Of a DNA stretch of 64,000 bases, positions 33,483 through 42,148 are shown piece after piece (the stretch's first letter is position 1; each line of letters begins with the position of its first letter). The position numbers and the translations under genes were made by a program. The stretch is from Natrinema salaciae (GTDB lineage: Archaea > Halobacteriota > Halobacteria > Halobacteriales > Natrialbaceae), in contig NZ_FOFD01000008.1 in NCBI RefSeq assembly GCF_900110865.1, forward strand, positions 124,001 to 188,000. Direction: 5' to 3'. The notes below the pieces were generated by a model. The model saw only the letters and a list, made by a program, of their open reading frames with translations, was not told the DNA's origin and searched no databases.

Positions 33483-35024
33483 ATGACAGAGAATACCTAT
33501 GTCGGTGCGGTAGACCAGGGAACGACCGGGACGCGCTTCATCGTGTTCGATCACGAGGGGCAGGTCGTCGCGAACGCCTACGAGAAACACGAACAGATCT
33601 ACCCGGAACCGGGCTGGGTCGAGCACGACCCGATGGAGATCTGGGAGAACACCAAGGACGTCATCAGGCAGGCGCTCGGGCAAGCGGGGGTCAGTCCCGA
33701 CCAGCTCGAGGCCATCGGCGTGACCAACCAGCGGGAGACGACGCTCCTGTGGGACGCCGACTCCGGTCGGCCGGTGCACAACGCCATCGTCTGGCAGGAC
33801 CGCCGGACGACCGACCGCGTCGAGCAGCTCGAGGACGACGATCTGGTCGGGACGATCCGTGAGAAGACCGGACTGGAGGCCGACGCCTACTTCTCGGCGA
33901 CGAAGGCCGAGTGGCTGCTCGACAACGCCGATCCGATCAAACTCGAGCGCTCGCGGCCCGAGGACATCCGCGACCGCGCGGAGAAGGGTGATGTCCTGTT
34001 CGGCACCATCGACACGTGGCTGATCTACAACCTCACGGGCGAGCACATCACCGAGGTCACGAACGCCTCGCGGACGATGCTGTACAACATCCACGACCTC
34101 GAGTGGGACGACGACCTCCTCGCGGAGTTCGACGTTCCCGAGGCGATGCTCCCCGAGGTGCGGCCGTCGAGCGACGACGCGACGTACGGATCGACCGATC
34201 CGGACGGCTTCCTCGAGGCCGAGGTTCCGGTCGCGGGCGCGCTGGGCGACCAGCAGGCCGCCCTCTTCGGGCAGACCTGTTTCGACGCCGGCGACGCGAA
34301 GAACACCTACGGTACCGGGTCCTTCTTCCTGATGAACACCGGCGACGAGGCCGTCGAGAGCGACCACGGCCTGCTGACGACGATCGGCTTCCAGCGCTCG
34401 GGCGAGGACGTCCAGTACGCGCTCGAGGGCTCGATCTTCATCACCGGCGCGGCGATCGAGTGGCTCGAGGACATGACGCTGATCGACGACCCGGCCGAGA
34501 CGGCGGAGCTGGCCCGCAGCGTCGACTCGACGGACGGCGTCTACGTCGTCCCCGCCTTCACGGGACTGGGTGCGCCCCACTGGGATCAGCGCGCACGCGG
34601 GACCATCGTCGGCATGACCCGCGGCACGCGGAAAGAACACGTCGTCCGCGCGACCCTCGAGTCGATCGCCTACCAGACGCGCGACGTCGCGGAGGCGATG
34701 GAGGCCGACTCGGGGATCGAGATGCGGTCGCTGAAGGTCGACGGCGGCGCGGTCAAGAACAACTTCCTCTGCCAGCTCCAGTCGGACATCATCGGCTCCG
34801 AGATCGTTCGTCCGGTCGTCGACGAGACGACGGCGCTGGGCTCGGCCTACGCGGCCGGCCTCGCCGTCGGCTACTGGAGCGACCCCGACGAACTCCGGAG
34901 CAACTGGCAGGTCGACGCGGAGTTCACACCTGAGATGGATCCGGACGCCGCCGATCGGCGGTACGACCGCTGGTCGGACGCCGTCGACCGATCGCGTGAC
35001 TGGGCGCGGGACGGTGAGGAGTAA
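33483..35024 (+). CDS. glpK: Glycerol kinase
   Basis: A 513-residue FGGY-family kinase. TENTYVGAVDQGTTGTRFIVFD is the N-terminal ATP-binding motif, EQIYPEPGWVEHDPMEIW and TNQRETT follow, and the C-terminal FGGY signature reads KVDGGAVKNNFLCQLQSDIIG. YGTGSFFLMNTG and GDQQAALFGQ are also family blocks. It phosphorylates glycerol, the abundant compatible solute leaking from halophilic algae such as Dunaliella, giving the substrate of GlpABC. The start at 33483 was preferred over an upstream in-frame codon at 33462. A putative membrane facilitator follows three bases after its stop. Confidence 0.96.
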   Translation: MTENTYVGAVDQGTTGTRFIVFDHEGQVVANAYEKHEQIYPEPGWVEHDPMEIWENTKDVIRQALGQAGVSPDQLEAIGVTNQRETTLLWDADSGRPVHNAIVWQDRRTTDRVEQLEDDDLVGTIREKTGLEADAYFSATKAEWLLDNADPIKLERSRPEDIRDRAEKGDVLFGTIDTWLIYNLTGEHITEVTNASRTMLYNIHDLEWDDDLLAEFDVPEAMLPEVRPSSDDATYGSTDPDGFLEAEVPVAGALGDQQAALFGQTCFDAGDAKNTYGTGSFFLMNTGDEAVESDHGLLTTIGFQRSGEDVQYALEGSIFITGAAIEWLEDMTLIDDPAETAELARSVDSTDGVYVVPAFTGLGAPHWDQRARGTIVGMTRGTRKEHVVRATLESIAYQTRDVAEAMEADSGIEMRSLKVDGGAVKNNFLCQLQSDIIGSEIVRPVVDETTALGSAYAAGLAVGYWSDPDELRSNWQVDAEFTPEMDPDAADRRYDRWSDAVDRSRDWARDGEE

Positions 35025-35027
35025 TCC

Positions 35028-36080
35028 ATGTACGGGACGCTACTGCAGATTCCGGTCATCGGCCTGGAACTCGGCGAGTTCGCCGTCCTGCTCATCGCCG
35101 CCCTCGCCGGTGGTGCCTTCGGCGCCGCGATCGGCGCGCTGCCCGCGTTTATCTTCACGGGTTTCGTCGTCTTCCTCGGCGAAGGGATCAACATTCTCAA
35201 AGGCGAACTCGGCGGTGACATCGCGACCGATATCACCGCGGTCATCGGCTTCGGAATGGTTACCGGTCCGCACATCGCCTTCGCCGGCGGCGTCGCCGCG
35301 ACGGCCTACGCCGGGCGGCGGTACCCCGAGATGGAGCCCGACGACTGGGACTACCACTTCGGGAAGAACATCCTGTACGCGTTCGGGACCAAACCCGACA
35401 TCCTCGCGGTCGGTGCGATCTTCGGAGCCCTCGGGATGCTCATCACGCAGGTGATGACCGAGCTCGGCTTCCCGACGGACAACATCGCCCTTTCGGTCGT
35501 GGCGACGGCCTTCATTGCCCGACTCGTGTTCGGGTACCCGATCGTCGGCAAGGTCGGCGGCGCGAGCATTCTCGACATGACGCCGTTTGAGCGCGAGGAG
35601 AAACGCGTGGCCGCCGACGGCGGCACCGAGACCGCCCGGCTGGCGACCGAACCCTGGCTGCCCCACCAGTACAAGTGGTCCGGCGTGACGGCCATCGGTA
35701 TCGTGGGCGGTATCCTCGGCGGTTACATCTGGCTCGAGACCGGGAGCATCTTCATGGGCTACGCGATCTCAGCCATGAGCCTGCTCTTTCTCAACCTCGG
35801 CGTCGAGAAGATTCCCGTCACCCACCACATCACGCTCCTGGGTGCGGTCGGCGCGGTGATCGCGATGCCGGCCATCGGGAGCGAACCGGTCGCCCTGCTG
35901 GCCGCCGGCGCGTTCGGCGCGATCAGCGGTCTGATCGGTGAGCTGTCACAGCGGGTGTTCTACTCCCACTCCGGGACGCACGTCGACCCGCCGGCGATGG
36001 CCATCGCGGCGTTCATGTTCGTTCTCGGAATCCTCTACCTGGCCGGGCTCCTGCCCAACGCGGGCTACCTCGCTCTCTGA
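35028..36080 (+). CDS. Polytopic membrane protein downstream of glpK, putative glycerol facilitator
   Basis: A 350-residue protein with about nine hydrophobic helices (examples: FAVLLIAALAGGAFGAAIGALPAFIFTGFVVFLGEG; ILAVGAIFGALGMLIT; YKWSGVTAIGIVGGILGGYIW; ITLLGAVGAVIAMPAIG). It begins three bases after the glpK stop and is surely co-transcribed. I recall that the equivalent Haloferax gene next to glpK was suggested to be a glycerol facilitator (called GlpX there), but it lacks the NPA motifs of aquaglyceroporins, so transport is inferred from position only. Gly/Ala-rich helices would suit a channel or carrier. Confidence 0.7.
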   Translation: MYGTLLQIPVIGLELGEFAVLLIAALAGGAFGAAIGALPAFIFTGFVVFLGEGINILKGELGGDIATDITAVIGFGMVTGPHIAFAGGVAATAYAGRRYPEMEPDDWDYHFGKNILYAFGTKPDILAVGAIFGALGMLITQVMTELGFPTDNIALSVVATAFIARLVFGYPIVGKVGGASILDMTPFEREEKRVAADGGTETARLATEPWLPHQYKWSGVTAIGIVGGILGGYIWLETGSIFMGYAISAMSLLFLNLGVEKIPVTHHITLLGAVGAVIAMPAIGSEPVALLAAGAFGAISGLIGELSQRVFYSHSGTHVDPPAMAIAAFMFVLGILYLAGLLPNAGYLAL

Positions 36081-36433
36081 GGTGGACGCGGGGAGCGAAC
36101 GCGTCGGGGGCTTTTCCCTCGAAATTCTGTAACGGATACCAACAGCCGGTGAGACACCACGGCGGAGTGATTGATCCTCGGTGACGGTCCGTATCGAGAG
36201 CGCGTCGACGCACGGTCGGCGACACACACCAATCTCGCGGCGCTACTCCCTATTCGCAACCGATCGGCGGAGTGCTTCGATCGTGACACAATAGCTGGAC
36301 ACGATCACGGAAGCGACGGCGCCCGAACCGAAACGGACGTGAGAGCGGTCCGTCCCCGTCACCGCCTCGAGTGCGACCGCGGAGCCGATTACCGATCAGA
36401 TCGCTTTAGGTGCCGGACCGCTCATCTGCGGTC
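36081..36433. other. Intergenic region before the HAD phosphatase
   Basis: A 353-base gap between two plus-strand genes. A TATA-like CGCTTTAGG lies about 25-35 bases before the ATG at 36434. Frames on the minus strand here have atypical composition (Ser/Arg-rich) and look like chance. No RNA or repeat was recognised. Confidence 0.45.
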
Positions 36434-37123
36434 ATGGCAGCCGATCCGCCGCTCGTCCTCGACGTCGACGGCACCCTGACCCGCCCCGAAGGGTGGGGAA
36501 TCGATCCTCGCGTCTTCGATCCGCTCCGCGAGTGGGACGCACCCGTCGTGATCGCCACCGGGAAGGCCTTTCCGTACCCCGTCGCCCTCTGTCACTTTAT
36601 CGGCATCCCCGAACTCGTCGTCGCCGAGAACGGCGGCGTCGTCTACACCGGCGACGACGTCTTTTTTACCGCCGATCGGGCGGCCGCACAGGCCGTCGTC
36701 GAGGAGTACCGCGCCGCCGGCTACGACCCGGGCTGGGGGCCGGAGGACACCGTCAACCGCTGGCGCGAGACCGAGATCGCCGTCAACCGCGAGCAGCCGG
36801 TCGAACCGCTGCGCGAGATCGCCGCCGAGTACGGCCTCGAGGTGATCGATACCGGCTACGCCTACCACGTCAAGGACGCCGATCCGACCAAGGGCGAGGG
36901 GCTCGAGCGGATCGCCGATCACATCGGGATCGACCCCGCGGACTGCGTCGCCGTCGGCGACTCGATCAACGACGTCTCGACGTTCGAGACCGTGGGTCGG
37001 AGTTTCGCCGTCGCCAACGCCGACGAGGCAGCGACGGCGGCCGCCGACGAGGTGTTCGACGAGCGGCACGCGGACGGCACGCTCGCGGTACTCGAACGGG
37101 TTCGCGGCGCGAACAGCGCGTAG
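36434..37123 (+). CDS. pgp: Phosphoglycolate phosphatase, archaeal HAD type
   Basis: A 229-residue HAD-superfamily hydrolase with a Cof-type cap. The catalytic motif LVLDVDGTLTRPEG has nucleophile Asp10 and acid Asp12; VIATGKAF, DADPTKGEGLERIADHIGI (motif III Lys) and CVAVGDSINDVSTF (motif IV) follow. Size and the TGKAFPYPVALCHFIGIPELVVAENGGVV segment match the Thermoplasma TA0175-type phosphoglycolate phosphatases. The alternative, a sugar phosphatase or SPP-like enzyme, shares the same motifs. The gene has its own leaderless promoter and is not obviously in an operon. Confidence 0.85.
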   Translation: MAADPPLVLDVDGTLTRPEGWGIDPRVFDPLREWDAPVVIATGKAFPYPVALCHFIGIPELVVAENGGVVYTGDDVFFTADRAAAQAVVEEYRAAGYDPGWGPEDTVNRWRETEIAVNREQPVEPLREIAAEYGLEVIDTGYAYHVKDADPTKGEGLERIADHIGIDPADCVAVGDSINDVSTFETVGRSFAVANADEAATAAADEVFDERHADGTLAVLERVRGANSA

Positions 37124-37272
37124 GAACGCAGGTCGAGGGACCTCGAACTCCCGTGGACGCTCGAGAGGGGCGCTCGAACGGGCGACGCGGGCGGATTCAC
37201 CGGCCGACTCGAGCGCTGAGTCGCCCGGTACCCCTACAAGACGACGGTCTGTGGTCTCGGACACTGATCTCT

Positions 37273-37797
37273 ATGTCTGCGCAACCGACGATCCTCGTGG
37301 TCGACGACGAACGAGAGCTGGCCGACCTCTACGCGATGTGGGTCGGCGAGGATTACGAGGTCGTGACCGCCTACGACGGGACCACGGCACTCGAGCGGAT
37401 GAGCGACGCGATCGACGTCGTCCTGCTCGACAGGCACATGCCCGACATCACGGGGGATCGAGTGCTCGAGGAGATCCGCGCCGCGGGCTACGACTGCTGG
37501 GTGATCATGGTGACCGCCGTCGATCCCGGACTCGACATCGTCGAACTCGATATCGACGACTACGTCACGAAGCCCGTCACGCGAGCCCAGCTCACCCGGA
37601 TCATCGAGAACCTCCGTGTGCAATCGCGCTACGGCGGCGACGGCCGGCGCGAACTCGAGTCTCTCTCGAACAAGATGGAGAGCTTAGAGGACGAACACGC
37701 CGTCGAGGAGCTGACCGAGACCGAGTCCTATCAGCGCCTCGAGTCCGAACTGAAGGAGTTGAGCGGGTCGCTGGTCGGCGATCTCGACGACGACTGA
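37273..37797 (+). CDS. Response regulator with HalX domain
   Basis: A 174-residue protein. Residues 1-115 are a receiver domain: ILVVDDERELADLY (acidic pair D11/D12), phospho-acceptor D53 in VVLLDRHMPDITGDR, and DDYVTKPVTRAQLTRII with the conserved lysine. Residues 125-170 form a helical HalX domain (ELESLSNKMESLEDEHAVEELTETESYQRLESELKELSGSLV), a haloarchaeal output module of unknown action, probably a coiled-coil. No histidine kinase lies nearby, so its partner is elsewhere. The ATG used is the first at which receiver homology starts. Confidence 0.88.
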   Translation: MSAQPTILVVDDERELADLYAMWVGEDYEVVTAYDGTTALERMSDAIDVVLLDRHMPDITGDRVLEEIRAAGYDCWVIMVTAVDPGLDIVELDIDDYVTKPVTRAQLTRIIENLRVQSRYGGDGRRELESLSNKMESLEDEHAVEELTETESYQRLESELKELSGSLVGDLDDD

Positions 37798-37876
37798 GCC
37801 GCGACCGATCGTCGGGAGCTGTACCTCGTTCTCGTCGCTCGATTCTCGTTTCTCGACGACGCTCCCGCGTCGAGGC

Positions 37877-38641
37877 TTAGCTATCCGTCGACCGGCCGGT
37901 GCCGTCCGTCGCCTCCGTTTGCGTTCGCCGCCGGGTCCGGAGCGCGCGGTAGGCGGGGCCGGCGAGGAGGACGACCGCGGCGACGGCACAGCCGAGCGAT
38001 AGCGCCACGCCGAGTTCACCGAGCCCGCTCGAGGTGACCGTCGCCGCCGAGGCACCGACGACGACCGCCGCGACCGTCCACGGGAGTTCGCCGATCACGG
38101 TGCCGAGCACCAGGTGACGGAGTCGAACGCCGCTGACCGCCGCGGCACACGTCGCCACGTCCGACGGGATCGGTGCCAGCCGCGACGCGGTGACGCCGCG
38201 GAGCGGCCCCGTCGCGTCGTAATAGCGCGCGACGACGTCGCTCGCTCGTCCGAGGGCCCCTCCGCCGTTCGCTCCGTTCTCGTTCCGGGGACGACTCGCT
38301 CGAGCGTCGCGGACCGACTCCCCGTCGGCGGCAGTAAGCCACCGGACGGCCAGAAAGACGGGGAAGACGGTCGCGACGACCCCGACGAGCGCGATCGGGA
38401 CGCCGGCTGCGACGCCGAAGCCGTAGCCGACGACGACTGCGAGCGGCGTCGTCGGCCACGCGAGAAGCGGGCGAACGAGATAGAGCCCGGCGACGGCGAG
38501 CCCGAACAGGAGCGGCTCCCCGCTGAGTGAGTCGACGGCACCGATCACCGTCGACGGCGAGACGAGTACGCCCGCAGCGACGATTCCGCTGACGACGATC
38601 ACACCTGCCAGCACGCGCGTCCGAGCCACCGACAACCGCAT
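37877..38641 (-). CDS. TVP38/TMEM64 (VTT/DedA-like) membrane protein
   Basis: A 254-residue protein with about six hydrophobic segments. RPLLAWPTTPLAVVVGYGFGVAAGVPIALVGVVATVFPVFLAVRWL and LRGVTASRLAPIPSDVATCAAAVSGVRLRHLVLGTVIGELPWTVAAVVVG correspond to the two conserved re-entrant blocks of the VTT (SNARE-associated) family, with the RLxPxPxD motif. Such proteins are thought to scramble or transport lipids. The start MRLSVARTRV at 38641 is my preference; an in-frame ATG at 38755 would add 38 mostly polar residues and cannot be ruled out. The conserved central linker is short and acidic. Confidence 0.75.
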   Translation of the reverse strand: MRLSVARTRVLAGVIVVSGIVAAGVLVSPSTVIGAVDSLSGEPLLFGLAVAGLYLVRPLLAWPTTPLAVVVGYGFGVAAGVPIALVGVVATVFPVFLAVRWLTAADGESVRDARASRPRNENGANGGGALGRASDVVARYYDATGPLRGVTASRLAPIPSDVATCAAAVSGVRLRHLVLGTVIGELPWTVAAVVVGASAATVTSSGLGELGVALSLGCAVAAVVLLAGPAYRALRTRRRTQTEATDGTGRSTDS

Positions 38642-38830
38642 CGGTCGGAGATTTCGCTCGAGCGTTGAAACCTTTGTGTCTCCCGCGGCGCGACGGGCGC
38701 GTTCGCGGCGCGGAACGACGGCTCGCAGTGGCGACTCGAGTGTGCCGGTATCCATCGTCCCGTCGGTCGTCACGTGAGGCCCTCGGTGCCGTGTGACCCG
38801 ACCGCAGTCGCCGACCCAAAGGAAAGGGCT

Positions 38831-38838
38831 TTTATAAT
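38831..38838 (+). promoter_or_regulatory. tRNA-Leu promoter TATA box
   Basis: TTTATAAT lies about 38-45 bases before the mature 5' end of the tRNA, in an otherwise GC-rich stretch, as expected for a stable RNA promoter with a short leader. Confidence 0.6.
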
Positions 38839-38875
38839 CACACTGGATACGATTGAGTGCAGACAGAGACCGCGA

Positions 38876-38960
<85 letters not shown>

Positions 38961-38967
38961 TCGCACG

Positions 38968-38984
38968 GGTGGACGATGTCCACC
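38968..38984 (+). terminator. Hairpin just after tRNA-Leu
   Basis: GGTGGAC GAT GTCCACC: seven-base perfect arms around a three-base loop, starting eight bases after the tRNA. It could end or protect the tRNA transcript; archaeal termination normally needs a T run, which is absent, so the role is uncertain. Confidence 0.4.
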
Positions 38985-39211
38985 ACTATCGATGCAGGTG
39001 ATCTCCCTTCGAGGACATCACCCACGCATAATCCTTTCCGACGCTACTCCTCGAGCGATAGCCATCCATCTCGATTGGGTGGTCCGAATCGGTACACAGC
39101 GGAGCCGACGATCCGACGTCGGCTCCCCGGTGCCCACAGGCTGGATCTCGACCGAATGGACACACCGGTAGAGAAGGGAATCGCTTTCCCGCTCCGCTCG
39201 AACGATCACAC

Positions 39212-39775
39212 ATGGAGTACGTCCCTCGAGAGCGTGTGCGCCTTCTCACCGGGGTATTGAGCGTCGTGTCGCTGGCGGTCGTCTTCGCGGCCGCCGGTGG
39301 GCGGATTCCGTCCTCGAGCGTGCCGGCGGCTCCCGAGTGGGTTCTCGAGACGATTCCGCTCGTCAACGCCCTGATCAGCGCGGCGGCGATCGGGACGATT
39401 ACGGTCGGCTGGCGGGCGATCCGTCGCGGCGATATCGAGCGCCACCGCGTCGCGATGGTGACGTCCTTCGGGCTGTTCGTGAGTTTCCTCGCGCTCTATC
39501 TCTACCGGCTGACGGTGACCGGCGGTCCGCAGCCGTTCCCGGGCCCGGACTCGGTCTACCAGTTCGTCTACCTGCCGCTGCTGGCGATCCACATCCTCCT
39601 CGCGATCGTCTGTATCCCGCTGCTCTACTACGTCCTGTTGCTCGCGCTCTCCCGTCCGATCGCGGAGCTACGGAAGACGGCCCACGCTCGCGTCGGTCGA
39701 ATCGCGGCGGCGCTGTGGCTGATCTCGTTCTCGCTCGGTATCGTCGTGTTCGTCCTGTTGCACGTCGTGTACTGA
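39212..39775 (+). CDS. DUF420 family membrane protein
   Basis: A 187-residue protein with about five transmembrane helices. LETIPLVNALISAAAIGTITVGWRAIRRGDIERHRVAMVTSFGLFVSFLALYLYRL, VYLPLLAIHILLAIVCIPLLYYVLLLAL and HARVGRIAAALWLISFSLGIVVFVLLHVVY match the DUF420 family (COG2322), with conserved Arg-His pairs facing the membrane. Family members are often near heme-copper oxidase assembly genes, but none lie here. The gene starts 251 bases after the tRNA and stands alone. Confidence 0.85.
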   Translation: MEYVPRERVRLLTGVLSVVSLAVVFAAAGGRIPSSSVPAAPEWVLETIPLVNALISAAAIGTITVGWRAIRRGDIERHRVAMVTSFGLFVSFLALYLYRLTVTGGPQPFPGPDSVYQFVYLPLLAIHILLAIVCIPLLYYVLLLALSRPIAELRKTAHARVGRIAAALWLISFSLGIVVFVLLHVVY

Positions 39776-39808
39776 TCGGGCTCGGGTCGCGGTTCCGTTC
39801 GGCGCGAC

Positions 39809-40006
39809 TCAGTCCAGAATGTCGCCGATACGGCGGGGTTCGCCCTGCAGGTTCGGCTGTTCGGCGACGATCTGCAACACCTCGTGGTCGGTTACGTCGT
39901 AGTAGGATTTTTCGGTCGCGTCCTCGATGAGATCCTGCTCGAGTCGAAATTCGGTGCCTTCGTAGACGACGTCGACGCCGTCGTCGTCGAACGCGAGCGT
40001 AGTCAT
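39809..40006 (-). CDS. DUF5800-type small acidic protein
   Basis: A 65-residue acidic soluble protein: MTTLAFDDDGVDVVYEGTEFRLEQDLIEDATEKSYYDVTDHEVLQIVAEQPNLQGEPRRIGDILD. I recognise this as the haloarchaeal DUF5800 family, whose members are small and have no assigned function. The sequence predicts a short beta hairpin followed by a helix. It converges with the DUF420 gene (33 bases apart) and diverges from the bactofilin-like gene. Confidence 0.85.
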   Translation of the reverse strand: MTTLAFDDDGVDVVYEGTEFRLEQDLIEDATEKSYYDVTDHEVLQIVAEQPNLQGEPRRIGDILD

Positions 40007-40123
40007 GGCCGGACGTACGCAGCGGGAGAGTAAAAGCGAGGCGACTGCGGTCGATCGGGCCGCGACGGCGAGGACGCCGTCGACGGAGCGGACGAGCGTC
40101 AGACGAACGACTGACGACGCGCG

Positions 40124-40134
40124 AGGTTTATTAG
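40124..40134 (+). promoter_or_regulatory. TATA element deciding the bactofilin-like start
   Basis: GTTTATTAGG lies 25-35 bases before the GTG at 40159, supporting that codon as a leaderless start over the upstream GTG at 40138, which would fall only a few bases after the TATA box. Confidence 0.55.
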
Positions 40135-40158
40135 GCGGTGCTCCCTTTGGATGCGAGT

Positions 40159-41016
40159 GTGGCCTTCAGTAGGGACCCGCTCGACGAACTCGTCGTTCCC
40201 GACGGAACGGAAGCCCAGGAACGCGACCTCGTGACTGACGGGGACGTCCTCGTGGGTAGTCGCTCGACCGTCGAGTTCGGCGTCCGCGGCCGAAACGTGC
40301 TGGCCGGCGAAGGGGCCGAGTTCGGCGGCGCGATCGAGGCGGACGGCGACTGTCGGCTCGACATGTGGTGCGACGTCGCCGAGAACGTGCTGGTCGGGCA
40401 GGACGCATACATCGGCGAACGCGTCCACATCGGCGGCAAACTGAAAGTCGCGGGCGACCTCGATATCGGCGACGACGTCGAGATCGAGGAGGGGTTCGAG
40501 GCCAACGGGTGGATCGTCATCCGCAACCCGATGCCGACGATCGTCTTCCTCTTCGTGTACCTCAAACACCTCCTGCTGATCGGCGAGGAAGACACCGCCC
40601 AGCGGCTCATCTCCGAACTCGTCGACGAGGAGGACGGCGAACCCGAGGCCGACCCGCTCGTCATCCCCCGAAACGCGACCGTGGGCGACGACGCCTGGCG
40701 CGTCTCGACACCCGCGACGATCGGCAACGAGTGCCGACTCCACGGCAACGTCCGCGCGGAAACGGTCGACGTCGGGACGAACTGCAACGTCTTCGGCAGC
40801 CTTCGTGCTCGCGGCGACGTCACCGTCGGCGACGGCACCCGCATCCACGGCGACGTGACCACGCGCGACGGCGACGTCGTCATCGAGGGCGAGGCCCGCG
40901 TCCTCGGCGACGTCTCCTGTGGGGACCTCGCGCTCGGCCCCGACGCCGAGGTCGACGGCACGATCCGGGCCGACGGCGAAATCACGATGCGGACGACCGA
41001 ACGCGAGCGCGAGTAA
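40159..41016 (+). CDS. Bactofilin-like polymer-forming protein (beta-helix)
   Basis: A 285-residue protein. Two stretches (about residues 20-110 and 165-280) consist of short repeated strands rich in Gly, Asp and Val (ERDLVTDGDVLVGSRSTVEFGVRGRNVLAGEGAEFGGAIEADGDCRLDM; ECRLHGNVRAETVDVGTNCNVFGSLRARGDVTVGDGTRIHGDVTT), the pattern of a right-handed beta-helix as in bactofilins and polymer-forming cytoskeletal proteins. Between them is NPMPTIVFLFVYLKHLLLIGEED, a hydrophobic segment that could attach it to the membrane. It probably forms filaments at the membrane; the exact role is unknown. A TATA box supports the GTG start. Confidence 0.75.
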   Translation: MAFSRDPLDELVVPDGTEAQERDLVTDGDVLVGSRSTVEFGVRGRNVLAGEGAEFGGAIEADGDCRLDMWCDVAENVLVGQDAYIGERVHIGGKLKVAGDLDIGDDVEIEEGFEANGWIVIRNPMPTIVFLFVYLKHLLLIGEEDTAQRLISELVDEEDGEPEADPLVIPRNATVGDDAWRVSTPATIGNECRLHGNVRAETVDVGTNCNVFGSLRARGDVTVGDGTRIHGDVTTRDGDVVIEGEARVLGDVSCGDLALGPDAEVDGTIRADGEITMRTTERERE

Positions 41017-41280
41017 CCCGCTTCTCGCAGTGCGCTACTCGACCCTCGAGCGGCGGGTCGATCTCGGTGGGCGATTCGGCGGTCTCGGGACGTTCGTCGG
41101 CGGGGCGGGCGTCTCGGGTCGGTTCGTCCGTACTGGACGATATCGATCCGTCCGGCGAGTAGCACCGCTGCGAGCGGCGAATTCTCTCGGTGATCGCGAC
41201 CCCTATTCTTAATACTGATAATTACGATAGGGGGAGACAGGCATGCTATTGATAAGCACACAACGGCGACGGAGGGATCC

Positions 41281-42147
41281 ATGCGATCGATCGCGCTGAC
41301 GAAAGGCGTCCCGGACTTCTCGGAGGGGGCCGTCTCGTTCGACGAGGACGGACACCTGGAGCGAGGGAAGACGCCGACGGTGATGAATCCGAACGACGAG
41401 TCCGCGCTGCAGGCCGCGCTCCAGACCAGGGTACGCCACGGCGGCCACGTCAGCGGAATGAGCATGGGCCCGCCGGGATACGCCGACGTCCTGCAGGGGG
41501 CGATGGAATCGGTCTACACCGACGACAGCTATTTGCTCTCGGACCGGGAACTGGCCGCCTCCGACACGTGGGCGACGGCCATCACGTTGAGCGCCGGCCT
41601 CGAGACGTACCAGGAGAACGTCGCAGAGATCGACCTCGTCTTCGCGGGGTTCAAGACGGCCGACGGCGAGACCGGCCAGACCGGGCCGCAGACGTGCTGG
41701 GCGATGGACTGGCCGATCGTCACCCACGTGATCGCGCTCGATATCGACCCGGACGAGCGGACCCTTCGCGCGAAACGACTCGTCGAGGGCGACATCGACG
41801 AGGTCGAGACGGTCGAAGCGCCCCTGCCCTGTTTCGTCGTCACCGATCCCGAGTTCGAGCCGACCTATCGGACAGCGTCCCACCGGCTGACGCACAAGCG
41901 ACTCCGGGCCGAAACCGAGGAGCGCGCGGCGAATCACGACGACCACCTGACGACGTGGGATCACGCCGATCTGAACCTCGATCCCGACTACATCGGACTC
42001 GATGGCTCGCCGACGATCGTCTCGTCGGTCGATCCGATCCCGAAGGCCCCGTCCGAGCGCGAGGCGACGATGATCGATCCCGACGAGGACGACATGGGCG
42101 ACGTACTCGAGGAAATGCATCCCTTCGCCGCGGGGGCGGGTGATTGA
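41281..42147 (+). CDS. fixA: Electron transfer flavoprotein beta subunit (FixA)
   Basis: A 288-residue ETF beta subunit. The motifs DESALQAALQTRVRHGGHVSGMSMGPPGYADVLQGAMESVYTDDSYLLSDRELAASDTWATAITLSAGL correspond to the nucleotide-binding ETF fold, and FAGFKTADGETGQTGPQTCWAMDWP is the conserved subunit interface loop. A Shine-Dalgarno GGAGGG (41271-41276) lies four bases before the ATG. It forms the first gene of fixABCX. In related systems the complex takes electrons from NADH or acyl-CoA dehydrogenases and passes them to quinone or ferredoxin. C-terminal 40 residues are acidic. Confidence 0.92.
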   Translation: MRSIALTKGVPDFSEGAVSFDEDGHLERGKTPTVMNPNDESALQAALQTRVRHGGHVSGMSMGPPGYADVLQGAMESVYTDDSYLLSDRELAASDTWATAITLSAGLETYQENVAEIDLVFAGFKTADGETGQTGPQTCWAMDWPIVTHVIALDIDPDERTLRAKRLVEGDIDEVETVEAPLPCFVVTDPEFEPTYRTASHRLTHKRLRAETEERAANHDDHLTTWDHADLNLDPDYIGLDGSPTIVSSVDPIPKAPSEREATMIDPDEDDMGDVLEEMHPFAAGAGD

Positions 42148-42148
42148 A

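Noticed and set aside
38985-39020. Second inverted repeat (GGTGAT ... ATCACC) after the tRNA, considered as a small RNA or CRISPR-like unit
   Set aside because: Only one copy, long loop, no repeat-spacer pattern and no box C/D or H/ACA signature.
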